DNA of 64,000 nt from an uncultured Prevotellaceae bacterium (GTDB lineage Bacteria > Bacteroidota > Bacteroidia > Bacteroidales > Bacteroidaceae): NCBI GenBank assembly GCA_902763615.1, contig CACWSX010000013.1:1-64000 (forward strand), in the 5' to 3' direction. Below are positions 1-6,147 of the stretch, piece by piece. Positions within the stretch are counted from its first letter, which is position 1, and the number at the start of each line of letters is the position of its first letter. Under the pieces are notes generated by a model. It was given only the letters and a program-made list of their open reading frames with translations. It ran no database searches and was not told the origin of the DNA. Made by a program: the position numbers and the translations under genes.

Positions 1-532
1 TCTTCCCCTTTCTAAATAATGCCTTAGCATACTGCATATCGGGTGTCTTATATAAGTAGACATCCCCTAAGAACAAGTCCCATGCATCATAGATAGTGAT
101 ATTCTTGCTCTGATAAAGCACATAACACATACTGGGATAACCGTATTCCATAGGAGTTTCGTTACCATAATAATAATGTACTGGAACAGCGTGGCTAACC
201 AACACCTCATCTGGTTCAGTATCAAACCATATATACATACTGTCTATGTCTGTAGTTGCATGTCTCCTGTTTTTGCTGAATAAACCATCCAGATTATTTA
301 ACACAACTGTTTCATCATAAACACATACGGTATTATGCCCATTCCTGATATATCCACTATCGGTAGTTCCATCTTTCAACCAAACCTTTGCATGCCAGAA
401 GTTCTTTATGACTTTCTCCTTTTGTGCAAATGTACCAATAGACATCATAATAGCGAGTACAAAGACTATCAATTTTAGCTGCCTGAAATTAGCTATTTTA
501 CAGGCGCCTTCAAATACTTTTGTTAGTTTCAT
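1..532 (-). CDS. Secreted hypothetical protein, C-terminus cut by window start
   Basis: An open frame reads from an ATG at 532 leftward without a stop to base 1, giving about 177 residues. A hydrophobic segment around residues 20-35, ending in Thr-Phe-Ala-Gln, looks like a signal peptide after a long basic N-region. The mature part is rich in Tyr, Asp and aromatic residues and contains HAKVWLKDGTTDSGYI. I do not recognise the family. The style (signal peptide followed by a 'K-DG-x' beta-strand pattern) resembles the small secreted protein at 55755, but I cannot claim homology. Upstream lie 282 bases without a gene. The start is the first ATG before the signal-like segment. Confidence 0.7.
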   Translation of the reverse strand, partial: MKLTKVFEGACKIANFRQLKLIVFVLAIMMSIGTFAQKEKVIKNFWHAKVWLKDGTTDSGYIRNGHNTVCVYDETVVLNNLDGLFSKNRRHATTDIDSMYIWFDTEPDEVLVSHAVPVHYYYGNETPMEYGYPSMCYVLYQSKNITIYDAWDLFLGDVYLYKTPDMQYAKALFRKGK

Positions 533-814
533 CTATAATCCAAATTTAAAATGTACCTAAAATCCGCAGCACTTTAGTTTAACATTCTTTATAAGTACCT
601 GAGCAACAAAAAGTTCTTCGAGCGGCTCAGGATTTGGCCATGTCAGATTTTTCACTTACCTTAGTGCTGCAAATCAAGACAAGCAAAATCATCAATGACA
701 TGGCAAAGGTAAGCATAAAATCTGAGAAAATCATCGTTTTTGGCGGAATATTTTTCGTTTTGGACAGATTTGACCGCGATAGTCGCTGTCCCCACGGCTA
801 TCAGTCCGAACTGT
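533..814. other. Intergenic gap with no gene seen
   Basis: This gap lies upstream of the leftmost gene and downstream of the ORF6N gene, both of which read leftward. A TAAATTTG box on the minus strand at 541-548 fits TANNTTTG, but it sits only a few bases before the ATG at 532, so it would give an almost leaderless transcript. A 76-codon plus-strand frame at 634-864 has no family features and runs into the end of the neighbour, so I do not count it. Confidence 0.5.
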
Positions 815-1855
815 TTATTTTATTAACTTCAATATCGTCTCTGGCGACACCTGCATCTTCGTGACTGCACACATGCCTATGCCCATGTCCTTTACGCTGG
901 CACCAAGCAGATAGGCATCATCGTCGATGATTAAGAAGCGATCATGGTTCTTTTGAGCCAGCTGCACGAACAGGACCTCACGATACTGCTCATTGTGTTT
1001 CTTCAAGTCTGTTTGGAATGGGTCATAATAACGAGAGTAAATCGTAGCCTCCACATCATCTGCACGTTTGTCCAAGAGAGACAGCACACGATCATCCACA
1101 AAATTGTCTATCAACACTATCCGCTTCTTCGCACTCCTTACCAAGTCAGACACATAAGCCCAGGCATCCCACACGCAGCCTGTGGCAAATATCTGCTCAG
1201 GCAATTGCTCTGGAAGACGGTTCTCGATTGTAGTAATAATCTTGTTTACTTTCTCGTCTGTTTCCGTCTGGTGCTGCTCTATATGAAGGATTCGCTGCAT
1301 CATCAGCACATTGTCATTCACGATGTCTGGTATGGCAGTGAAAGCACGCATGATACGAATATTTACCTCAACAGCCGTTTCTGACCTCAATACACTACTC
1401 AGCATTCCTATGCCATTGCGGGTGAAAACATGAGGGAGTTTTTGTGTTCCTCCACGTCTCTCTATTGGTTTTGATGTCGCATTTTGCGATATCAAAACTT
1501 CTTCTTGGTTTTCAGAGAGATTTGATATCACATTTTGTGATTTCAAATCCTTTGCGGTCGCAATTTGCGACCGCAAAACAATCCATTCCTCTTTTGTAAG
1601 TTGGAACATGAAATCATCAGGGAAACGGTTGACATTGCGCTTAACCTGCTCGTTGAGACGACTTGTGGTAACTCCATATAGCATTGCCAAATCAGAGTCA
1701 AACATTACTTTCTGGCCACGAATTATGCGAATAAGGCTCTCAATATTAATGTTCGCAAGATCGTGATTAATAACTTGTGGTAGCTGGTCACAATTTGCAA
1801 CCACCTCTGCCTTTTTTACCTTCTTTTTCTTGTTACTTTGTTTATCCATAGTCAT
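815..1855 (-). CDS. ORF6N-domain protein with C-terminal PLD-like domain
   Basis: The 346-residue protein begins with a Lys-rich tail. Residues about 38-90 match the ORF6N DNA-binding domain (IRGQKVMFDSDLAMLYGV, then LNEQVKRNVNRFPDDFMFQL). The C-terminal third, with IVLIDNFVDD and NHDRFLIIDDDAYLLGAS, resembles the phospholipase-D-like half of related Bacteroidales proteins. The ORF6N family occurs in phages and Bacteroidales chromosomes and is thought to bind DNA; its cellular role is unsettled. Between the ORF6N start and the usual RRGG-LPHVFT segment, the Ser-Gln-containing strand is repeated three times and each copy is encoded by a DNA hairpin (1469-1577). A consensus promoter lies at 1876-1907. 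The gene appears monocistronic. Confidence 0.85.
   Translation of the reverse strand: MTMDKQSNKKKKVKKAEVVANCDQLPQVINHDLANINIESLIRIIRGQKVMFDSDLAMLYGVTTSRLNEQVKRNVNRFPDDFMFQLTKEEWIVLRSQIATAKDLKSQNVISNLSENQEEVLISQNATSKPIERRGGTQKLPHVFTRNGIGMLSSVLRSETAVEVNIRIMRAFTAIPDIVNDNVLMMQRILHIEQHQTETDEKVNKIITTIENRLPEQLPEQIFATGCVWDAWAYVSDLVRSAKKRIVLIDNFVDDRVLSLLDKRADDVEATIYSRYYDPFQTDLKKHNEQYREVLFVQLAQKNHDRFLIIDDDAYLLGASVKDMGIGMCAVTKMQVSPETILKLIK
1469..1577. repeat. Three consecutive hairpin-forming repeats inside the ORF6N gene
   Basis: Three inverted repeats lie inside the coding sequence. At 1469-1497 there are 13-bp arms with one mismatch and a 3-nt loop. At 1521-1547 there are 12-bp arms with one mismatch and a 3-nt loop. 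At 1551-1577 there are perfect 13-bp arms around one base. Each encodes a version of the same short segment (LRSQIATAK, LKSQNVISN, LISQNATSK), so they look like diverged duplications of one palindromic unit within the domain. Confidence 0.8.
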
Positions 1856-1875
1856 TTGAATTACGGTTCACGCTG

Positions 1876-1907
1876 CAAAGATACGGTAAATTTTTCAAAA
1901 TACAAAA
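1876..1907 (-). promoter_or_regulatory. Bacteroidetes-type promoter of the ORF6N gene
   Basis: On the minus strand a -33-like TTTTG (1903-1907) is followed after 19 nt by a -7 box TATCTTTG (1876-1883), matching TTTG-N(19-20)-TANNTTTG. It lies about 20 bases upstream of the ATG at 1855. Confidence 0.75.
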
Positions 1908-1964
1908 TTTTACCCGGTTTTTCTTGGAAAAGTTTGTTGATTCAGGAAAAGACAGCCCTTTGCT

Positions 1965-2159
1965 GATACGCGGCAGTGCGGCAGCGCGGCGGCGCGGCAT
2001 TAAGTATTTTAATAATGGAGGGAGGAGGGAGGAATATATATCTATTTTAAATTATTATATATTATAATATATAATAATTATATATAATATAATAATCAGG
2101 TTGCCGCGGTATCGATTTCACCAATGCCGCGCTGCCGCAGTGCCGCACTGCCGCGCATT
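1965..2159. repeat. GC-rich inverted repeat flanking an AT-only palindrome
   Basis: The left arm (about 1965-2000) and right arm (about 2123-2159) are made of GCGGCA/GCGC units and are imperfect reverse complements. Between them are a GGGAGGAGGGAGG purine tract (2020-2032) and an almost pure A/T stretch containing a perfect 30-bp palindrome at 2050-2079. No open frame occupies the region. Such GCGGCAGCGC-type repeats look like a dispersed intergenic element, but copy number cannot be judged here. It sits in the 567-bp gap between the ORF6N and HU-like genes. Confidence 0.8.
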
Positions 2160-2203
2160 GATTTTAACATTTGAAATTAATCGAAAATAATTGGGGGAAA
2201 GTA

Positions 2204-2234
2204 TTGTTTTGCATTTGAATTTTTTGTACCTTTG
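2204..2234 (+). promoter_or_regulatory. Promoter of the HU-like gene
   Basis: A -33-like TTG at 2204-2206 is followed after 20 nt by TACCTTTG (2227-2234), a TANNTTTG match. The predicted transcript would have an unusually long leader of about 180 nt before the ATG at 2423. That leader holds the 22-bp repeats at 2265-2330. Confidence 0.75.
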
Positions 2235-2264
2235 CATTGTCAAATTGAAACAGCGGCGACACTA

Positions 2265-2330
2265 GCATTAAGGATAAAAATTGCAAGCATTAAATCTAGA
2301 AATTGCGCGCATTAATGGTAGCAAGTTTTT
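2265..2330 (+). repeat. Three 22-bp direct repeats in the HU leader
   Basis: GCATTAA recurs at 2265, 2287 and 2309, exactly 22 bp apart. The first two units share GCATTAA-N8-AAATTGC and the third has diverged at its end. The spacing is about two helical turns, so a protein could dock on one DNA face. The repeats could equally form part of the structured leader RNA. Confidence 0.75.
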
Positions 2331-2422
2331 CCTTTAATGGGGCCCTGGTGCAGCTGAGAGAGGCGACAACGAGAGAACTAACAAATTAATTAACATTTCT
2401 AACTTAAAAAACTATTTGAATT

Positions 2423-3094
2423 ATGGCTATTAAAGTAATTGCACAACGACGTGAAGTGAAATTGGGTAAGAATCCTGGTAAGAAGTTCGTGATGCGTCCC
2501 GACTTGTATATTCCCATCCAGGAGAAGAAGGTATTCGCAGAGGCCTCTACCCACTCCGGAATCTCTGCAGGTGTGATCAAGGCGGCTTGGGATGCTGCAG
2601 GTGAAGTACTCCGTACGTGGGCCACCGAGGGTCATTCGATTCCTCTGCCCGGCTTGGGAACCATGCGCTTCGGCGTCCGTTCGAAGGCTGTGGAGAAGTT
2701 GGAGGATGTGAAGACGGGTCTGATCACCGTGCGCCGCATCATCTTCACTCCCAACGTGGATCTGAAGGACGAGTTGAAGAACACTTCGATTCAGATTACC
2801 TGTCTCGACGAGGAAGGCAACGTGCTGAAGCGCGTGACCTCAGGCGACAGCGGCGAGGTGGAGGACAACGAAAACACAGAGGGCACAGAGGGAACAGAGA
2901 ACACAGAGAATGGAGGCTCGCAGAACCAGGGAGGCTCGCAGAGAGCAGTGAGCAGGGCGGCGGCCAGAGCACTGAACAGGGTGGCGGTGACAATACCGGA
3001 GGTGGTAACGACGACACTGGTGGTGGTGACAACGGCGACGACGACGGTGACGATGGCCTTGACAAGGATTAACCGGAAGGGAGGTGACGTATGA
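2423..3094 (+). CDS. HU-family (HU-HIG-like) DNA-binding protein, tail in a shifted frame
   Basis: Residues 1 to about 130 match the long Bacteroidales HU-like family: RPDLYIPIQ, then GISAGVIKAAWDAAGEV, GLGTMRFGVRSKAV and ITVRRIIFTPNVDLKDEL. The family binds DNA as nucleoid-type proteins. The normal low-complexity acidic tail begins here (NTEGTEGTENTENGG), but after about 2940 the frame reads a basic and then Thr/Val-rich sequence unlike the family. The -1 frame from 2941 gives ESSEQGGGQSTEQGGGDN and ends GDDGLDKD at 3072, clearly the expected tail. One base missing near 2940 would explain this, and the intact product would be about 216 residues. As read, the stop at 3092 overlaps the smalltalk ATG as ATGA. 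Confidence 0.85.
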   Translation: MAIKVIAQRREVKLGKNPGKKFVMRPDLYIPIQEKKVFAEASTHSGISAGVIKAAWDAAGEVLRTWATEGHSIPLPGLGTMRFGVRSKAVEKLEDVKTGLITVRRIIFTPNVDLKDELKNTSIQITCLDEEGNVLKRVTSGDSGEVEDNENTEGTEGTENTENGGSQNQGGSQRAVSRAAARALNRVAVTIPEVVTTTLVVVTTATTTVTMALTRINRKGGDV

Positions 3095-3198
3095 AGAAGC
3101 GAGTCATCGAGGTTGCGGTGAAGGTGATAGTAGCCGCGCTCACGGCCTTTCTGACGGCCATCACGACCACGAGTTGCATGGGCTACGGCCCCTTCTAA
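3091..3198 (+). CDS. Smalltalk-type small membrane protein
   Basis: This 35-residue frame starts after a strong Shine-Dalgarno-like GGGAGG, 7 bases upstream. It has a basic start (MKKRVIEVAVK), a hydrophobic stretch, and then the LTAITTTSCM-like end typical of the 'smalltalk' proteins found directly after HU-type genes in Bacteroidales. The family's function is unknown. The Cys near the end suggests a membrane-attached or lipobox-like peptide. In relatives the next gene is often an N-acetylmuramoyl-L-alanine amidase; here a terminator follows instead. Confidence 0.8.
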   Translation: MKKRVIEVAVKVIVAALTAFLTAITTTSCMGYGPF

Positions 3199-3201
3199 AA
3201 C

Positions 3202-3235
3202 AAAGAATCCCCCGCAGTTTTGCGGGGGATTCTTT
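3202..3235. terminator. Bidirectional terminator
   Basis: A perfect 15-bp stem (AAAGAATCCCCCGCA, 3202-3216, pairing with 3221-3235) has a GTTT loop and T-rich ends on both strands. It serves the HU/smalltalk operon on the plus strand and the AEC transporter operon, which ends at 3238, on the minus strand. Confidence 0.92.
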
Positions 3236-3237
3236 AT

Positions 3238-4149
3238 CTAGAAGAGCAGCGTTACCAGCAACGGGATGCTGACCATCGAGACGAGGGTGGTGATAAAGGT
3301 GACCTCGGTGATCATCGTCGTGTCCTTGCCGTATTTCAGGCAGAGGATGGTGCCGTAGGTGGCCACGGGCATCGCGATGACCAGCGTGTTGATGTTTACC
3401 ACAAACGGATCGAAGCCCACGAGCCGCATCAGGAAATGCACCCCCACGGGCAGTATCGCCAGGCGCAGCAGCGTGGTGGCATAGACCGTGCCGTTGCCCA
3501 GCATCGTGCGCAGCGAGAGTTGCGACATCGACGAACCGATAATCAGCAGGGCAGCGGGGACGGTGATGTTGCCCAGCATCGTCAACGGCTGGCTGATGGC
3601 TTCGGGGATATTGTCGATGCGGAGGGCCACGATACCCATCGTCAAGTAGGCCGCCAGCATCGGCGTGCTGTAGAGCACCTTCTTCTCGAAGCGCTCCTTG
3701 TCGCTGCTCGCACCGCCCGTGATGAGCATCGTGCCGATGGTGAACACGGCGAACGTGTTCACCACATTCAGCACGGCGGCATAGAACACCGCCTCGTGGC
3801 CGAAGATCGACGCCACCACGGGATAGCCCATAAAGCCCACATTGCCGAAAATCAATGCGAAGCCGATGGGGCCCTGATGGTTTTTATCATTTGTGAGATA
3901 GCGCGGCAACAGGAAACCCGCACCTGCCAACAGCAGATAGGTGACGACGCTGATGAGCAGCAGCGGAAGGATGTACTGGCGGTCGGGCAGCTCGCCCGTC
4001 ATCGCCGACGACAGGATGAGCGCCGGACAGGTGATGTTGATGACCAACCGCGACAGCTGGCGGTCGAAGTCGCCTCCCAAATAACCCAGTTTGCCCGCCA
4101 CATAGCCTACCACCACGAGGGCAAACAATGTCAGCATCACAACGATCAT
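3238..4149 (-). CDS. AEC family (auxin efflux carrier-like) transporter
   Basis: The 303-residue protein is almost entirely hydrophobic, with about ten predicted membrane segments, and fits the AEC/malate-permease family (N-terminal LTLFALVVVGYVAGKLGYL; INITCPALILSSAM; GYPVVASIFGHEAVFYAAVLNVVNTFAVFTIG). Members move organic anions or similar small molecules across the inner membrane. The ATG overlaps the upstream amidohydrolase stop as ATGA, so translation is probably coupled. It is the last gene of a three-gene operon. By position it may export or import an aldonate or other sugar acid made by the two enzymes; that substrate is inference only. Confidence 0.88.
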   Translation of the reverse strand: MIVVMLTLFALVVVGYVAGKLGYLGGDFDRQLSRLVINITCPALILSSAMTGELPDRQYILPLLLISVVTYLLLAGAGFLLPRYLTNDKNHQGPIGFALIFGNVGFMGYPVVASIFGHEAVFYAAVLNVVNTFAVFTIGTMLITGGASSDKERFEKKVLYSTPMLAAYLTMGIVALRIDNIPEAISQPLTMLGNITVPAALLIIGSSMSQLSLRTMLGNGTVYATTLLRLAILPVGVHFLMRLVGFDPFVVNINTLVIAMPVATYGTILCLKYGKDTTMITEVTFITTLVSMVSIPLLVTLLF

Positions 4150-5078
4150 TCCGACATATTCTTAATATAGGGCAGGTCGGGCAGGCTGCTGAAGCCGTAG
4201 AACCGGCAGGCGTTCTCGCCGAGGATCAGCCGCTTGGCATCATCGGAGAGCTCCTGCGACTTGAGGATGAAGTCGAAAGACATGCGGTAGGTGATGGCGG
4301 TGATGGTGCGGGGATAGTCGGAGCCCCACATCAGTTTGTCGTAGCCAGCGATGTCGCCCACCTCGCGGATGGCGCGGATGGCCGAGGGGAAGGGATAGAA
4401 CTCAGAGTTGTAGAGCCACGTGACGCCGCCCATCTCTATCATCACCTGCGGATGCTGCGCCAAGGCAATCTGACGGCGCCAGCAGGGATTCTCCCAACAG
4501 GGCGTCTGCGGGGGATTGGCCATGCCCAGATGACCGATGGCAATCCGCAGCCTCGGACACTCGCTGATCACCTCGCTGAGCTCGCCAACCTGGCGGTCGC
4601 CGTCCTCGAGGGTGATGCTCAGCACCACATCGTGCTGCTCCATCAGACGGAACATCTGCATCATCTCGTCGCCGGTCAGGGGTTTGCCCAAGAGCCGATG
4701 ACCGGGGATGGCCATGCCTCGGAAGCCGCGCTGCAGAATCAGCGTCTCAGCCTGCGCCAGGAAATCCGGCTGCCGGTAGTCGGCCATGCCGCAGCAGAGG
4801 AAACGGTCGGGATACTGGCGCTGCACCTCTTCCAGATAGTCGTTCTGCAGGCCGTCGATAAACTCCTGCACCACCACGGCCGCACCCACCTGGGCGTAGT
4901 CCATGTTCGAGAGGAACACCTCGGCCGTATTCCGGCTGTCGAGGATAAACGGCGGCATCATCTGCACCTCCTCGCCGAGGAAGATGCTCCGTCCGTTCTT
5001 CAGCGAGCGTATCTCCTTCCCGTCCCAGCTCGTCTCCTGCCTCAGCCACAAATGGCTATGCGCGTCAACTATCTTCAT
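4146..5078 (-). CDS. Amidohydrolase-family (lactonase-like) protein
   Basis: The protein has amidohydrolase-2 features: the metal-binding start VDAHSHLW, a central IAIGHLGM His, and LMWGSDYPRT with the catalytic-type Asp. Related proteins hydrolyse sugar lactones (L-fucono- and L-rhamnono-lactonases) or decarboxylate small acids. I place the start at ATG 5078, giving MKIVDAHSHLW, because it makes an ATGA overlap with the reductase stop like the next junction. A GTG 12 bases upstream would add four residues. Following a sugar-dehydrogenase-like reductase, lactone hydrolysis is the most economical reading, but the substrate is not shown by sequence. Confidence 0.82.
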   Translation of the reverse strand: MKIVDAHSHLWLRQETSWDGKEIRSLKNGRSIFLGEEVQMMPPFILDSRNTAEVFLSNMDYAQVGAAVVVQEFIDGLQNDYLEEVQRQYPDRFLCCGMADYRQPDFLAQAETLILQRGFRGMAIPGHRLLGKPLTGDEMMQMFRLMEQHDVVLSITLEDGDRQVGELSEVISECPRLRIAIGHLGMANPPQTPCWENPCWRRQIALAQHPQVMIEMGGVTWLYNSEFYPFPSAIRAIREVGDIAGYDKLMWGSDYPRTITAITYRMSFDFILKSQELSDDAKRLILGENACRFYGFSSLPDLPYIKNMSE

Positions 5079-6025
5079 GAATTCTTCCACCTTACGAACA
5101 TCTGGTCGCCGATAATCTCCTGCACCTTCGCCACGAGATCCATGTCGATCGGCTCGTTGACATACTCGATATTCTTCAGCACATTCAGCGGATTGGCACT
5201 GCTGAATAGCGTCGTGGCGATGCGCGGATTCAGACTAGTAGAGAACTGCACCGCGAGTTTCTCTATCGGATAGCCCACCTCCAGACAATACTGCGCCGCC
5301 TTGGCACAGGCATTGCGCAAATCCTTCGAGGCCGGATGCCATATGGGTGCGCCGCGACTAGACAACAGACCCATCGAGAAAGGCGAGGCATTGATCACGC
5401 CCACCCCGTGCTGCTCGAAGAAACCGAGGAAATCGGCCAGCAAGGTATCGTTCAGACTGTAGTGACAGAAGTTGAGGATGCTCTCCACGGTGCCCTCCTC
5501 ACAATGCTCAATCACCCACTTCAGGTTCTCGGGCTGCAGGTCGGTGATGCCCACATGGCCCACCACGCCCTTCTTCTTCAGCTCCACCAGCGCCGGCAGC
5601 GTCTCGTCGACAATCAGCTGCAGCCCGCCCTCGCGGTCGCCCTGGAATTCGATGTCGTGCACATTGATCAGGTCGATATAGTCGATGTTCAGCCGCTCCA
5701 TGCTCTCATACACGCTGTCGGTCACGCGCTTGGCCGAATAGTCCCACGTGTTGATGCCGTCATGGCCATAGCGCCCCACCTTCGTCGAGAGATAATACTT
5801 GTCGCGGGGGATGCCCTTCAGCGCCTTGCCCAGCACGGTCTCAGCCTTAAAGTGGCCGTAATAGGGCGACACATCGATGAAGTTCATACCATTCTCCACT
5901 GCCGTATACACGGCCTTGATACCCTCTTCCTCGCGGATGCTGTGGAACACGCCACCCAGCGACGAGGCCCCGAAACTCAGGTTCGACACCTTCATGCCGG
6001 TCTTTCCGATTTCATTGTATACCAT
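5075..6025 (-). CDS. Aldo/keto reductase, L-fucose/L-galactose dehydrogenase-like
   Basis: The 316-residue protein is a full-length aldo/keto reductase. The catalytic tetrad is visible: Asp and Tyr in NFIDVSPYYGH, Lys in LSTKVGR and His in INVHDIEF. The start, IGKTGMKVSNLSFGASSLGG, and overall length fit the branch holding L-galactose and D-threo-aldose/L-fucose 1-dehydrogenases, which oxidise the sugar to its lactone with NAD(P). It leads a three-gene operon with stop/start overlaps throughout and has a well-formed promoter at 6061-6092 inside an inverted repeat. The pathway suggested is L-sugar to lactone to aldonate, with L-fucose or L-galactose from pectin side chains as candidates. Confidence 0.85.
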   Translation of the reverse strand: MVYNEIGKTGMKVSNLSFGASSLGGVFHSIREEEGIKAVYTAVENGMNFIDVSPYYGHFKAETVLGKALKGIPRDKYYLSTKVGRYGHDGINTWDYSAKRVTDSVYESMERLNIDYIDLINVHDIEFQGDREGGLQLIVDETLPALVELKKKGVVGHVGITDLQPENLKWVIEHCEEGTVESILNFCHYSLNDTLLADFLGFFEQHGVGVINASPFSMGLLSSRGAPIWHPASKDLRNACAKAAQYCLEVGYPIEKLAVQFSTSLNPRIATTLFSSANPLNVLKNIEYVNEPIDMDLVAKVQEIIGDQMFVRWKNS

Positions 6026-6039
6026 AATATATAAAATAT

Positions 6040-6076
6040 AAACTTGCTATCTTTCCGCTGCAAAGATAGCAAGTTT
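6040..6076. promoter_or_regulatory. Perfect 15-bp inverted repeat over the reductase promoter
   Basis: AAACTTGCTATCTTT (6040-6054) and its exact reverse complement (6062-6076) are separated by 7 bases. The repeat includes most of the -7 box and the probable transcription start of the leftward operon. It also lies 63-99 nt downstream of the preceding GH2 stop, so it can act as an operator or as a hairpin in GH2 read-through RNA. Confidence 0.85.
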
Positions 6077-6092
6077 TTCCGAACCGCGCAAA
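6061..6092 (-). promoter_or_regulatory. Promoter of the reductase/amidohydrolase/AEC operon
   Basis: On the minus strand a -33 TTTG (6089-6092) is followed after exactly 20 nt by TATCTTTG (6061-6068). The start codon lies about 36 bases further on. Confidence 0.8.
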
Positions 6093-6116
6093 CTTTTCGC
6101 TAAAGAGTTACATTAT

Positions 6117-6147
6117 TTCAATCTTCAATTTTCAATCTTCAATCTTC
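6117..6147. repeat. Heptamer tandem repeat at the GH2 3' end
   Basis: TTCAATC/TTCAATT units of 7 bp occur four times plus a partial copy. They overlap the last codons of the GH2 gene that ends at 6139. Confidence 0.8.

Noticed and set aside
634..864. 76-codon plus-strand frame in the first gap
   Set aside because: It has no family features or promoter and runs into the end of the ORF6N gene on the other strand; it looks like chance.
1965..2159. Insertion sequence ends
   Set aside because: No transposase frame lies between the inverted arms and no target duplication is visible.
2265..2330. CRISPR-like array
   Set aside because: Only three units, with no separate repeat and spacer pattern and no cas genes nearby.
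2935..2950. Programmed -1 frameshift site in the HU-like gene
   Set aside because: No slippery heptamer of the X-XXY-YYZ type is present at the break, so a one-base deletion is simpler; kept only as an open question.
3220..4170. 316-codon frame antisense to the AEC transporter
   Set aside because: It starts inside the terminator and is His/Gln/Arg-rich, a mirror of a hydrophobic membrane protein.
6040..6076. Invertible promoter of the kind known in Bacteroides
   Set aside because: The inverted arms are only 7 bases apart, too close to hold an invertible segment; an operator or hairpin is more likely.
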